Shown piece after piece: positions 7,109 through 15,943 of a stretch of 32,844 nt of DNA. Numbering within the stretch: the stretch's first letter is position 1; each line of letters starts with the position of its first letter. Location: NCBI GenBank assembly GCA_015522645.1, contig WALV01000029.1, forward strand, positions 1 through 32,844, written 5' to 3'. Source of the DNA: Candidatus Tiamatella sp. GTDB taxonomy: Archaea; Thermoproteota; Thermoprotei_A; Sulfolobales; Acidilobaceae. Made by a program: the position numbers and the translations under genes. The notes beneath the pieces were generated by a model. It was not told the DNA's origin, ran no database searches, and was given only the letters and a program-made list of their open reading frames with translations.

Positions 7109-8383
7109 ATGAATAAAAAAGGGTTAAGTCAAACCGGTATAGCAGCCATAATTATAATCATCATCCTAGTAGGTATTGGAGCCTACTACTTTTCATCACC
7201 AGGCAAAGGCAGCATAACCACCACGACAAAGACAACTAGCCAGTCAATGTCAACGGCTTCAACCACATCCAAGAAGATTAAGGTTGCAGTTCTCTTCGAT
7301 GTAGGTGGAAGAGGAGATCTAAGCTTTAACGATATGGCTTATATGGGTGCAATGGAAGCAGCGAAGGAATTAGGTGTTACGGTCAATTTCCTAACCCCTA
7401 AATCGACTACTGACATGGAGCCCTTACTCAGACAGCTTTCCCAGTCAGGTCAATATAATTTATTAGTACTCGTCGGATTCCTGTGGACTGATGCGTTAAA
7501 CAGGACTGCCGGAGACTTCCCCAATCAAAAATACGCTTTAATAGACTCTACTACAGGAGTTGTTAGGAAGAACGAGGTGGATATACTATTCAGGGAACAG
7601 GAATCAGCCTCACTAGTAGGAGTACTTGCGGCAGGCATAGCACACCAGCTTGGAGGGAATACTGTTGGAGCCGTCGCTGGAATGGATATACCCCCGCTCT
7701 GGAAGTTCCATATCGGATACCTCTTCGGAGTCAAGTATTACGACTTGAAGACGGGGAATAAGGTTAACGTGCTGTGGCAATACACGGGAACCTTTGGGGA
7801 CACCCAGAAAGGATACGAGACTGGCATGCAAATGCTCCAACAAGGCGCTAAGGTAATATATGGAGTTGCGGGTCTAACACACCTAGGAATGTTCGATGCA
7901 GTCGCAGACTGGAACCAGAAAGGCTATGGTAAAGCGTTTGCTATAGGTGAGGATGCAAGCCAGGAATGGTATAACCCGCATTATATAATATTGAGCGGCG
8001 CTAAGAGAGTTGACACAGCAGTTTATACCGCTATAAAGATGGTGGTTGACGGCTCATGGAAAGGTGGGATAAAAGTCCTTGGCCTCAAAGATAACGGCGT
8101 AGGTATATGGGATCTTAACGGCGTCAAGTACTTCGCACAGCTAGCTTATGATAACCATAAAACCAACCTCACACCTACAGAGATAGTCAATATTGTGAAG
8201 GAGATGAGGCAGAAGTATATTCCACAGCAGGCGTGGAACATTATGAAACAGCTTGAGGAGCAGATAAAGTCGGGTCAAATAGTGTTTAAGACACCGACAA
8301 GTGAAGAAGAGTATAATTCAATAATACAAGAATTAGAGAAAGGTAACCTGAACGCTGCCCTTGAAAAGGGAACAGTATCCTAA
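7109..8383 (+). CDS. BMP-family ABC transporter substrate-binding protein
   Basis: A 424-residue extracytoplasmic binding protein of the BMP/TmpC (PnrA) family, which binds nucleosides or related compounds. The N-terminus is K-K-G-L-S-Q-T-G then a long Ile-rich hydrophobic stretch, which resembles an archaeal class III (pilin-like) signal cut by a prepilin peptidase after the glycine. A Thr/Ser-rich linker (about 36-55) follows, as in other crenarchaeal binding proteins. The body has the family's first strand (KVAVLFDVGGRGDLSFNDMA, about 58-77), a central E-Q-E-S-A-S-L-V-G-V-L-A-A-G block and V-I-Y-G-V-A-G near residue 250. Start ATG with AAGGTGT about 7 bases upstream. It heads the operon with an ATPase and two permeases. 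The exact ligand is inferred only by family. Confidence 0.88.
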   Translation: MNKKGLSQTGIAAIIIIIILVGIGAYYFSSPGKGSITTTTKTTSQSMSTASTTSKKIKVAVLFDVGGRGDLSFNDMAYMGAMEAAKELGVTVNFLTPKSTTDMEPLLRQLSQSGQYNLLVLVGFLWTDALNRTAGDFPNQKYALIDSTTGVVRKNEVDILFREQESASLVGVLAAGIAHQLGGNTVGAVAGMDIPPLWKFHIGYLFGVKYYDLKTGNKVNVLWQYTGTFGDTQKGYETGMQMLQQGAKVIYGVAGLTHLGMFDAVADWNQKGYGKAFAIGEDASQEWYNPHYIILSGAKRVDTAVYTAIKMVVDGSWKGGIKVLGLKDNGVGIWDLNGVKYFAQLAYDNHKTNLTPTEIVNIVKEMRQKYIPQQAWNIMKQLEEQIKSGQIVFKTPTSEEEYNSIIQELEKGNLNAALEKGTVS

Positions 8384-8451
8384 TAACCTAGGTTAACCCT
8401 TACCCTCACCATCCTTTTTCCACTCCAACTACAGCTAGTCGGTGTATGACC

Positions 8452-9957
8452 ATGACTACTCCTGCGATTCAAATGCGAGGTATCGAGAAAGTTTATCCAG
8501 ACGGTGTCAAAGCACTTGATAACGTTGATTTCGAAGCACTCAAAGGAGAGATACATGGACTGCTCGGAGAGAATGGCGCGGGGAAAACTACGTTGATGAG
8601 AATTCTATACGGTGAAATAAAACCGACTAGAGGAGAAATCATAGTCTCAGGTGAAAAAACCTCCTTCCATGGTCCATGGGATGCAATCCGTAAAGGAATC
8701 GGAATGGTATACCAGCGCTTCGCACTAGTGCCGACGTTCACTGTAGCTGAAAACCTCCACCTAAGCTACCTAAGCATAAAGCCTCAAGCAAGCATGTCTG
8801 AATCCTTGGATAGGGCTAAACAGATAATGAGTGAAACGGGGTTAAATTTCCCTTTCGACGCTGTCGTTGAGGATTTACCGGTAGGTCTCCAGCAGAGAGT
8901 TGAGATAGTTAAAGCCTTATCGAGAAATGCCCGCATTCTAATTTTAGACGAGCCAACAAGCGTACTTACACCCATAGAAGTAAGGGAGCTGTTTAAGGCC
9001 CTGAGGAAACTCAGGGACAATGGGATAACTATTATCTTCATCACGCATAAACTCAAGGAAGTCATTGAGCTAGCTGATAGGATAACAGTTCTGAGGAAAG
9101 GTAAGAAAGTCGGTGCTCTTGTAAACGATAACATTAACCCGGGAATACTCGCTGAGATGATGATAGGTAAGTCTATTAAGGAAATAGGGGAGAAAAGGAG
9201 AAGCATTGGACGTAAGACACTACTCAAGGTAGAAGGGTTAACCGTATATGATGAGCATGGTATAATCAAGGTTGATAATCTATCCTTCGAGATCCATTCG
9301 GGAGAGATACTTGGAGTAGCGGGAGTACAGGGAAACGGCCAGAGAGAGTTAGCTGATACTATTGCGGGAATATCGAACCCGTCCAAGGGTAAGATTTTAT
9401 TGGGAAACAAGGATATTACTGGTTTACCGCCTGGAGAGAGATATAAGCTAGGGCTAGGGTACATACCTGAATCAAGGGGAATCGGTTTAATATTCGATAT
9501 GAGTATCACGGAGAACTCTATGCTCACGAACCTGCATTTAATCCTATCCAAAGGGAGAAGAATCCAGTGGAGTAGAGCCCGCGAGATCTCAGGTGAAATA
9601 GTGGAGGAACTGGGTGTTAAGACTCCGAGTTTAGATGCCCTCGTGAAATACCTGAGCGGCGGTAACCAGCAAAAGGTTATGGTTGGGAGAGAGATAGTTA
9701 GAGAACCGGATGTTATCATTGTTGCGGAACCCACGCAAGGCTTAGATATTTCGGCAGCCGGATTCATACATAGTACATTACTGGAATTGAGAAACCAAGG
9801 TAAAGGCATCCTCCTCATCTCAAGCGATCTAGACGAGATCTACGAGCTATCCGATAGGATAGCTGTAATGTACGAGGGGAAATTCATCGGCACGGGAACT
9901 CCAGAGGAGTTGACTAGGGATAAAATCGGCGTGCTCATGGGGGGTGTGAGAACATGA
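8452..9957 (+). CDS. Nucleoside/sugar-type ABC importer double ATPase
   Basis: A 501-residue protein with two fused nucleotide-binding domains, typical of the RbsA/YufO (NupO) group that energises BMP-dependent importers. Domain 1 has Walker A GENGAGKTT, signature L-P-V-G-L-Q-Q-R and Walker B ILILDEPTSVLTP. Domain 2 has a degenerate Walker A (G-V-Q-G-N-G-Q-R-E-L), signature L-S-G-G-N-Q-Q-K and Walker B VIIVAEPTQGLD. Loss of the second Walker A lysine is normal for this group, so only one site is expected to hydrolyse ATP efficiently. The ATG at 8452 is preferred over 8446 because GGTG lies 7 bases upstream of it. It follows the binding protein by 68 bases, with a short T-rich run between (8416-8420), and overlaps the next gene by 4 bases (ATGA). 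Confidence 0.93.
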   Translation: MTTPAIQMRGIEKVYPDGVKALDNVDFEALKGEIHGLLGENGAGKTTLMRILYGEIKPTRGEIIVSGEKTSFHGPWDAIRKGIGMVYQRFALVPTFTVAENLHLSYLSIKPQASMSESLDRAKQIMSETGLNFPFDAVVEDLPVGLQQRVEIVKALSRNARILILDEPTSVLTPIEVRELFKALRKLRDNGITIIFITHKLKEVIELADRITVLRKGKKVGALVNDNINPGILAEMMIGKSIKEIGEKRRSIGRKTLLKVEGLTVYDEHGIIKVDNLSFEIHSGEILGVAGVQGNGQRELADTIAGISNPSKGKILLGNKDITGLPPGERYKLGLGYIPESRGIGLIFDMSITENSMLTNLHLILSKGRRIQWSRAREISGEIVEELGVKTPSLDALVKYLSGGNQQKVMVGREIVREPDVIIVAEPTQGLDISAAGFIHSTLLELRNQGKGILLISSDLDEIYELSDRIAVMYEGKFIGTGTPEELTRDKIGVLMGGVRT

Positions 9958-10985
9958 GCATAACTAGTCTGGTGGACTATTTGAAAGCTAGGAAGACGGA
10001 GTACATAACAGGTGCCATGGAAGTAACCTTATCAGCTATTACAGGGTTCTTTATAGCCGGGATCATACTCCAGTCAATGGGTTATAATGCACTAAGCATA
10101 TTCAATATAATGATCACCGGAGGCGTCTCAGATCTAAGCCATCTAGCCGGGAAGAGCGCCCCTCTCGTAATGACCGGTTTAGCCTTCTCCATCCCGTTAA
10201 TGGCTGGAGTATTTAACATTGGAGGTGAAAGCCAGCTATACATGGGAGCTCTGGCCGGGCTAGTCGGGACATACTACTCGGGAAACATACTGATAGGACT
10301 CGTTCTAGGATTCCTGGCAGGCGCTTTCTGGGGGTGGTTAATGGCTGCTTTGAGGGTGTATAGAGGGATAAACGAGGTTATAACAGCTATAATGCTTAAC
10401 TGGACGGCCTACTATTTCATTATATACCTTATAATCAAGTATCTCCCCAACCCTGAGAAGCCCTATATGAGTATTCAATTACCTCAGAGTGAAATGCTCT
10501 CCATGAACACAACCTTCCTACTATCAGTCCTAGGAGCATTAGCAGCCTACTACATAATCTACTATACAGATCTAGGGTATAAAATGAGGGTATCCGGTTT
10601 CAACCCGAAAACAGCTCAGTACTCAGGCTTCGATCCAAGCAAAAGCATCCTTTTCTCCATGGCACTAGGTGGAGGTCTAGCTGGATTCGGTGGAGCACTC
10701 CTAGTCATAGGCGTGTCAAGCGGTATAGACACAACCATGACATCCCTATACGGGCTAGGGTTCACGGGAATAGGTGTAGGTTTACTTGGCAGGAACCACC
10801 CGATAGGCATAATTTTCTCCTCACTATTCTTCGCTGACCTGATAATAGGGGGCCAGTGGGTTGAACTAGAGACAGGTGCACCGCCATACGTCTCAGACAC
10901 AATAATAGGCATCATAGTCATAGCTCTATCAGCACCTTACGCGTACAAGAAACTAGTAGAACTATATAGGCTAAGAAGAAGGTGA
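9954..10985 (+). CDS. BMP-type ABC importer permease, subunit 1
   Basis: A 343-residue polytopic membrane protein of the RbsC/YufP (NupP) family, with about eight to ten hydrophobic helices. Family features visible are the segment N-I-G-G-E-S-Q-L-Y-M-G-A-L near residues 86-98 and G-F-N-P-K-T-A-Q-Y-S-G later, matching the cytoplasmic motif 'G-x-N-x-x-A-A-x-Y-x-G' of these permeases. It pairs with the next gene to form the heterodimeric channel. The ATG overlaps the ATPase stop codon as ATGA and GGGGGTGTGAG lies before it, so it is translationally coupled. Confidence 0.92.
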   Translation: MSITSLVDYLKARKTEYITGAMEVTLSAITGFFIAGIILQSMGYNALSIFNIMITGGVSDLSHLAGKSAPLVMTGLAFSIPLMAGVFNIGGESQLYMGALAGLVGTYYSGNILIGLVLGFLAGAFWGWLMAALRVYRGINEVITAIMLNWTAYYFIIYLIIKYLPNPEKPYMSIQLPQSEMLSMNTTFLLSVLGALAAYYIIYYTDLGYKMRVSGFNPKTAQYSGFDPSKSILFSMALGGGLAGFGGALLVIGVSSGIDTTMTSLYGLGFTGIGVGLLGRNHPIGIIFSSLFFADLIIGGQWVELETGAPPYVSDTIIGIIVIALSAPYAYKKLVELYRLRRR

Positions 10986-10992
10986 TGGTCCC

Positions 10993-11913
10993 GTGATCAC
11001 TGATATAGTTAATTTACTATCAAACACCTTTCTCAGCATGACACCACTCCTCCTAGCTGCAGTAGGAGAAGTGATTGCAGAGAAGTCAGGTGTAGTAAAC
11101 ATAGGGCTAGAAGGGATTTTCCTAATCACAGCACTCACCTCTACAGTATCAACGTTCTATACAGGAGACCCGATACTAGGACTCATAATAGGAGTCATTA
11201 TAGGACTACTATCCGGTGGCCTACACGGATTTATAAGCGTGTATCTCAGAGGAGACCAAATTATCGCTGGAGTAGGGTTCAACAGTTTCGCATACGGTCT
11301 AAGCATACTAACACTCATTTTCCTCTGGGGAGACTACTCAAGTAGCCCTAGTATACCCAAAATAACCCCGTGGAGCCTGAGAATAGCTGGGACGAATCTC
11401 GTGATACCGCAAATACTAATCATCGCACTAATAACGGCCATTGCAAGCTGGTATATACTGGAGAAAACCGGTTGGGGTTTGAAGCTGAGGGCATGTGGGG
11501 AAGACCCACGGGCAGCTGAAGCCATGGGCGTCAATGTGAATAAGACAAGGTTTTACGCAACCACAATAGGAGGAGGACTAGCCGGCCTAGGCGGTGCATA
11601 CCTATCCATAGGATGGTTGGGTTCCTTCACAAGAACGATTTCCGCAGGAAGAGGCTTCATTGCACTAGCTGACGTAGCTTTCGCTAACTGGAACCCCCTC
11701 ATAGCCATAATTGGCGCGTTCATATTCGGTTTCGCCGACGCATCTGGAACCTATCTACCTATAATGCTACAGAAAATGACCGGTACACAATTTACAGCTG
11801 AAACATACCTGTTCCTAACAATTCCCTACCTGACGACTCTGATAGCTGTAGCTGCCATAATGAAGAAAGTAAAAATGCCCAGAGCATTAGGCAAGCCCTA
11901 CATAAAGGAATAA
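10993..11913 (+). CDS. BMP-type ABC importer permease, subunit 2
   Basis: A 306-residue membrane protein of the YufQ (NupQ) family. Features are A-V-G-E-V-I-A-E-K-S-G-V-V-N-I-G-L-E-G near residues 19-37, which is the hallmark of this second permease, and the later R-A-C-G-E-D-P-R-A-A-E-A-M-G-V segment. About eight hydrophobic helices are present. Start GTG at 10993, with AAGGTGATGG just upstream; the spacer to the previous gene is only 7 bases. It completes the importer begun at 7109, and converges on the dehydrogenase gene 5 bases later. Confidence 0.92.
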   Translation: MITDIVNLLSNTFLSMTPLLLAAVGEVIAEKSGVVNIGLEGIFLITALTSTVSTFYTGDPILGLIIGVIIGLLSGGLHGFISVYLRGDQIIAGVGFNSFAYGLSILTLIFLWGDYSSSPSIPKITPWSLRIAGTNLVIPQILIIALITAIASWYILEKTGWGLKLRACGEDPRAAEAMGVNVNKTRFYATTIGGGLAGLGGAYLSIGWLGSFTRTISAGRGFIALADVAFANWNPLIAIIGAFIFGFADASGTYLPIMLQKMTGTQFTAETYLFLTIPYLTTLIAVAAIMKKVKMPRALGKPYIKE

Positions 11914-11918
11914 CCTAC

Positions 11919-12920
11919 TCAAGGCTCTAACTGTATCTTAACACTTTTCCTATCAAAACTAGCCTCAAAAGCCTCCACCCCACTCTCTAAAGGATAAACC
12001 CTTGTTATAAGCCTCGAGAGATCACTACCGTATTTCCTCACGAAACTCAAGGCTTTATCGAACGGACCGCACCTGCTGCCAATAAGCCTAGCCTCCTTAA
12101 CAATTAGCTTTGTATAATCAAATGTCACTGGCGAACCGTGAGTCGACTTGCCCGCGACAACTCCTCTAGGCCTAACAAGGTCTAAAGCCATGTCAAGTCC
12201 TTGTGGGGTACCGGTTGCTTCAACAACATAGTCAAACCCCTGTCCCTCAGGGGTTTCAGCCAAGGATACCTGGACTGCCTCATTGAAAGACACTACCTTC
12301 CGTGCTCCCAGTGATAATGCCAGGCCCGACTTAGGCGTATCCTTCCTGGCAACCCCGATTAACAATCGGGGATTAAATGTTTTCAAATAGGCAATAGATA
12401 ACAAGCCTATGGTTCCCAGGCCAAGGACAGCAATATTTGCCTCCCGGGGTATCTCCTCCATCTCATTCATCTCGATAACAGCAGCTAAAGGCTCTACAAG
12501 CGCTAGCAGCCCCGGGTCTAAATCATCTGCCAAGTGTATGAGGTCGCTTCTAGTTAACACGTACTCAGCCATACCTCCATCCCTAGTTATACCAATGGTC
12601 TCACGGTGCGGGCAATGGGTTGGCATGCCGTGATGGCAGTACCAGCATTTCCTACAATGAATATTTATTTCAGTCGTAACCCTGCGGCCAATAAGATCCC
12701 TGGAAACCTGTTCCCCGACCATGTCTATTCTACCTGCTATTTCATGGCCAGGTATCAACGGCTGCTTCAACAGTTTATAGGAGCCCATATAGAATGCCTT
12801 GTCTGTACCACATATTCCCACTCTTTCAACCTTGATTCTGACCCATTCGCCTCTCGGCTCGGGGTCACCTAGTTCCACCAGTCTGAGATCACCAGGTGAA
12901 TAGAGCATTAACGCCTTCAT
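11919..12920 (-). CDS. Zinc-dependent medium-chain alcohol dehydrogenase
   Basis: A 333-residue zinc MDR. The catalytic-zinc region is G-I-C-G-T-D-K followed by P-G-H-E. The structural zinc loop is complete: H-C-R-K-C-W-Y-C-H-H-G-M-P-T-H-C, with four cysteines in the usual C-x2-C-x2-C-x7-C spacing. The Rossmann motif is V-L-G-L-G-T-I-G-L-L. It resembles threonine/sorbitol/alcohol dehydrogenase relatives that oxidise a secondary alcohol with NAD(P); the substrate cannot be fixed. The start is ATG 12920 (MKALMLYSPGDLRL), typical for this family, with GGAAGTGG upstream; a TTG at 12941 would add 7 atypical residues. It is divergent from the crotonase gene, with about 80 bases between, so the two may share regulation. 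Confidence 0.9.
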   Translation of the reverse strand: MKALMLYSPGDLRLVELGDPEPRGEWVRIKVERVGICGTDKAFYMGSYKLLKQPLIPGHEIAGRIDMVGEQVSRDLIGRRVTTEINIHCRKCWYCHHGMPTHCPHRETIGITRDGGMAEYVLTRSDLIHLADDLDPGLLALVEPLAAVIEMNEMEEIPREANIAVLGLGTIGLLSIAYLKTFNPRLLIGVARKDTPKSGLALSLGARKVVSFNEAVQVSLAETPEGQGFDYVVEATGTPQGLDMALDLVRPRGVVAGKSTHGSPVTFDYTKLIVKEARLIGSRCGPFDKALSFVRKYGSDLSRLITRVYPLESGVEAFEASFDRKSVKIQLEP

Positions 12921-12999
12921 CACTGTCCACTTCCGGCTCAATTAATGTAGACTTTATATCTTATTCAGCTATAAAGAATAACTGCCAGAGGGATAAGTA

Positions 13000-13761
13000 T
13001 TGGTAGCCGCTGTCGAGTCCACCGTACGGAACGGTATTTACTGGATAATTCTCAATCGGCCGGAAAAGCTAAACGCTCTAAACAGTGAGATCTGGATCCT
13101 CCTCGAGTCTAACTTCGAGAAGGCCTGCAACAGTGATTACCAGGGTATAGTCCTCACTGGCCGCGGAAGAGCATTCTCAAGCGGAGATGACATATATGAC
13201 ATGTATAGCTTCCACTCACTCTCCGAAGCCAAGGAGTTCTTCCATAGAATCTACCGGATAATCGAAATGCTAGTTGACTGCGCGAAACCTCTCGCCTCAC
13301 TAGTCAACGGGCTGGCCGCGGGCGGAGGCGGGGAAATAATACTGTTCCTAGACCATAACGTCGCACTAGAACACGTCGAGATATTCTATCCAGAAGTAAA
13401 CATAGGCTTATACCCACCTATGCTAATAACCCACGGCAAAAGAATAGTGGGACCAGACCTCGCCATGGAGCTTGCCAAGACAGCAAGAAGGTTATCAGTG
13501 GAGGAAGCATCCAAGATAGGTATAATCGATGAAACCGCCTCCTCTATAGATGAAGCCCGGGGTAAAATAGAGGAATGGATGAGAAGAGTCAACCTAAACC
13601 CAGGTTTGAATACGAGGAAAAGGAGGAGAGGAGTCAGGGATTACCTGGATGAGATGAAGGAGACTATAGATTCCCTAGCGGAGAAAGCGTTGACACCAGA
13701 GGCTAGGGAGATGATGGGGAGAGTGATCGCTGAATGGCAGCGGAGGAAAAGTGGCGGATAA
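13000..13761 (+). CDS. Crotonase/enoyl-CoA hydratase family protein
   Basis: A 253-residue crotonase-fold protein. The oxyanion-hole segment is G-R-A-F-S-S-G-D-D at about 56-64, matching the family's A-F-S-x-G-x-D. The second segment is V-N-G-L-A-A-G-G-G-G-E at 102-112, and the later F-Y-P-E-V-N-I-G-L-Y-P. Both acidic residues used by true hydratases seem present (E112 and E132), so hydratase activity is possible, but isomerase or hydrolase relatives share the fold. TTG start at 13000 with GAGGG 7 bases upstream. The gene overlaps the MFS permease by 28 bases, suggesting one operon. No other beta-oxidation genes are near, so its pathway is unclear. Confidence 0.85.
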   Translation: MVAAVESTVRNGIYWIILNRPEKLNALNSEIWILLESNFEKACNSDYQGIVLTGRGRAFSSGDDIYDMYSFHSLSEAKEFFHRIYRIIEMLVDCAKPLASLVNGLAAGGGGEIILFLDHNVALEHVEIFYPEVNIGLYPPMLITHGKRIVGPDLAMELAKTARRLSVEEASKIGIIDETASSIDEARGKIEEWMRRVNLNPGLNTRKRRRGVRDYLDEMKETIDSLAEKALTPEAREMMGRVIAEWQRRKSGG

Positions 13762-14906
13762 CCGGTATACTAGTAGCGGCTCTACTCGCAAGCATATCAG
13801 CGGGACTTATCAGGCCCTCCCTCGCCCTTCTCCTGAAAGTCAATCTACAAGCAACTGTAATCGCAGTCTCCAGTCTCACAAGCGGATATATGGCGGGAAG
13901 AGGAGCTATGAGCCTCGTTGCAGGTTTCATAGGTGATGTAAGCCCTGAGAAAAGGAAGCTACTCACCATAATCCCATTAACCATCGCATCAGCGGTAATA
14001 TATACCGCCACATATTCAGCAAACCCGATTTCTCTAATACTAGCAATGACACTATGGGGCTCATTAGCAGGCCTGGCATGGCCTACAGCCCAAACTTTAA
14101 TTGTTGACGCTACAAGGGGGAAGCCAGGAACCCTCCTATCCCTGTACTTCGCCACGGGAACACTTGGGGTAGCTATAGGCGGCTATTTATTCGGAATTCT
14201 CCCACTAACATATTATGCTATTGCTAGAATTGGAACAATACTCCTAGCCTCGAGCGGAGTAATCCTATGGGCCTCATCCATGGGAATAACCCCCACTACT
14301 AGAAAAAGGCTCAAACTGAAGGAAACCACGAGAATAATCGACCGCAAGGTAGGATGGATACTTTACTCCGCCTTCACAGCAGGCTTCCTCACTGGCCTAC
14401 TAAGAGAATACTTCTACGTCTACGTGTACGAGGAATTCCACATCGGGAAAACAGGCCTAGGAAGCCTACTAGCTATAGGATCCCTCGTCGCGCTGATAGG
14501 AGGCTTAATCGTGGGACCACTAAGCGATCGAATAGGAGTCCCCAAAACCCTATTTTTAACACTACTCCTAGCTACCACAGGAGCTGCACTATTATCTCTG
14601 GACAAGATTTTTGTAGTAACAGCTCTTGGCTTCATTCTAGCCCTTACCGCTGGAAGATCCACCCTCCCCCTAACAAGAAACGCGGCCCTACTAGGAGTTG
14701 GCAAAGGAGGATCAACAATGGTAGGGTTCTCAAACATGCTATCAAACCTAGGCAACATGATAAGCCCACTAATAGCCGGAATACTATACACATACAATAC
14801 ACACATCTCAAGCCTAGGGAAAGGAACAACACCCTACATCATAGCCACCGCAATGATACTCCTAGACATCGCGTCATACAATCTAATCAGGAGGCAACAT
14901 AGATGA
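13734..14906 (+). CDS. Major facilitator superfamily transporter
   Basis: A 390-residue protein with about twelve hydrophobic helices and MFS features: a loop rich in Gly/Arg after helix 2 (S-G-Y-M-A-G-R-G-A-M-S-L-V-A-G-F-I-G-D-V, where G-D after F-I matches the family's G-x-L-x-D motif) and, in the second half, G-P-L-S-D-R-I-G-V-P, the matching motif of the C-terminal repeat. Substrate unknown; sugars, acids or drugs are possible. ATG at 13734 lies inside the crotonase gene (28-base overlap). It is the last gene before the archaellum region. Confidence 0.87.
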   Translation: MAAEEKWRITGILVAALLASISAGLIRPSLALLLKVNLQATVIAVSSLTSGYMAGRGAMSLVAGFIGDVSPEKRKLLTIIPLTIASAVIYTATYSANPISLILAMTLWGSLAGLAWPTAQTLIVDATRGKPGTLLSLYFATGTLGVAIGGYLFGILPLTYYAIARIGTILLASSGVILWASSMGITPTTRKRLKLKETTRIIDRKVGWILYSAFTAGFLTGLLREYFYVYVYEEFHIGKTGLGSLLAIGSLVALIGGLIVGPLSDRIGVPKTLFLTLLLATTGAALLSLDKIFVVTALGFILALTAGRSTLPLTRNAALLGVGKGGSTMVGFSNMLSNLGNMISPLIAGILYTYNTHISSLGKGTTPYIIATAMILLDIASYNLIRRQHR

Positions 14907-15078
14907 TAGATCATAGTGAGTATTACTTATACGAGAAATACATTTAAACCCTTACACGTCAGAATGATGTAACACAGATAAGTAGATAGTAATAACGTAT
15001 TACCATAAAACTAATAGATTATAACTGAGTAATATTTGGAATGACAGCTGCTATTTATATATACCATTAAACCAGATG

Positions 15079-15086
15079 TATAAAAA
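15079..15086 (+). promoter_or_regulatory. TATA box for the archaellum operon
   Basis: TATAAAAA in the 273-base spacer before arlB, about 95 bases upstream of its ATG. A start near 15108 would give a leader of about 70 bases. A second TATA-like stretch (ATTTATATATA) lies at 15053-15063. The ribosome binding site is GGTGGTC at about 15169-15175. A small inverted repeat, GGTT-AAC-AACC, lies at 15089-15099 just after the TATA box and might be an operator. The rest of the spacer (14907-15050) is A/T-rich with nothing else clear. Confidence 0.5.
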
Positions 15087-15179
15087 CAGGTTAACAACCT
15101 TTAAAGCACAAAAATAGTATTCATACAATATGACCATCCTCAAAAACAAATAAAGCCCAAGCTAACTTGGTGGTCTGGC

Positions 15180-15875
15180 ATGAGGAGTAGGAAGAAGAAG
15201 GGTATAGTTGGGATCGAGGCTGCAATAGTCCTTATAGCCTTCGTAATAGTAGCAGCAGCACTAGCCTTCGTAGCACTAAACATGGGACTCTTCACCACAC
15301 AGAAAAGCAAAGAAGTAATACAGCGCGGCCTAGAAGAATCAACAACCGCACTGGAAGTAGACGGATCAGTAATAGGATACACGCCTGATGGCAATGTAGT
15401 TAATGTCACCGCTATACCTATAAAAGTGGCTCCAGGAAGAGGGCAAGTGGATCTGGCAAAAGATAAGACAAGTATAACGTTAATACTCCCATCGAATACT
15501 TATGAGGATATCAACAAGGGAGTATACGTTCTGGTCGCCAATAATACCGGTTATTATTATCTAGTAAACCCTACTAATCCTTCGGACGAAATAAATCTAG
15601 CAAGCCAGAATGCTAGTTTAGATGTCATCATAAGCCATCTGTGGAATAAAACTCCAAATGGTACAGAAGCCTATGTAATATTCGTCCAAGGAAATAATAA
15701 CACAGTACTTGAATACGGTGAAAAAGCGATATTACTGGTATCATTTGGAAAAGACGGTGTGCCATCTTACCAGAGTTTTACGGTTGAAGTAAAACCGCCT
15801 GAGGGAGCTCCATTAACTGTGGATAGAACAATTCCAGCAACCTTGCCAAGTTCAGGTACGGTTGATCTAGGTTAG
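15180..15875 (+). CDS. arlB: Archaellin (archaellum filament protein)
   Basis: A 231-residue archaellin (FlaB). The class III signal peptide is M-R-S-R-K-K-K-G followed by I-V-G-I-E-A-A-I-V-L; the prepilin peptidase is expected to cut after G8. The next 25 residues are the hydrophobic helix that forms the filament core, with the conserved G-I-E-A-A-I-V. The rest is a beta-rich outer domain with several N-x-S/T sites (for example N-V-T, N-N-T, N-A-S, N-K-T), likely N-glycosylated. Start ATG with GGTGGTC upstream. Only one archaellin gene is present here. A/T-rich, T-run sequence follows it before the next gene, so it can be made in excess of the other components. Confidence 0.93.
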   Translation: MRSRKKKGIVGIEAAIVLIAFVIVAAALAFVALNMGLFTTQKSKEVIQRGLEESTTALEVDGSVIGYTPDGNVVNVTAIPIKVAPGRGQVDLAKDKTSITLILPSNTYEDINKGVYVLVANNTGYYYLVNPTNPSDEINLASQNASLDVIISHLWNKTPNGTEAYVIFVQGNNNTVLEYGEKAILLVSFGKDGVPSYQSFTVEVKPPEGAPLTVDRTIPATLPSSGTVDLG

Positions 15876-15931
15876 AAAATAATTAATATTGATTTTTATT
15901 ATTGTTAAAAATATTATTATTTTTATTTTTA
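15876..15931 (+). terminator. T-rich partial terminator after arlB
   Basis: The 56 bases after the archaellin stop contain several T runs (GATTTTTATTATTG, TTATTTTTATTTTT), the usual archaeal transcription-stop signal. Because the downstream archaellum genes lie close behind, this is likely a leaky terminator giving more filament protein than machinery, but a second promoter for the downstream genes within the same A/T-rich stretch is also possible. Confidence 0.45.
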
Positions 15932-15943
15932 AGGGTGGGAAAT

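Noticed and set aside
8784-9818. Long antisense open frame (344 codons) opposite the importer ATPase
   Set aside because: It lies wholly inside the well-supported double ATPase gene, has a Pro/Ser/Leu-rich composition typical of antisense frames, and lacks a binding site.
12353-12371. Hairpin CCCCGATT-AAC-AATCGGGG
   Set aside because: An 8-bp perfect stem with a 3-base loop inside the zinc dehydrogenase gene. About half such a stem is expected by chance in a window of this size, and it is within coding sequence, so it is not a terminator.
13000-13761. Crotonase as part of a beta-oxidation operon
   Set aside because: No thiolase, acyl-CoA dehydrogenase or CoA ligase is adjacent; only the family assignment is supported.
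14961-15029. Possible C/D-box guide RNA in the spacer before arlB
   Set aside because: There is a C-box-like ATGATGT and a CTGA about 60 bases later, but no convincing inner D'/C' boxes, and the C box departs from RTGATGA. Not enough to call.
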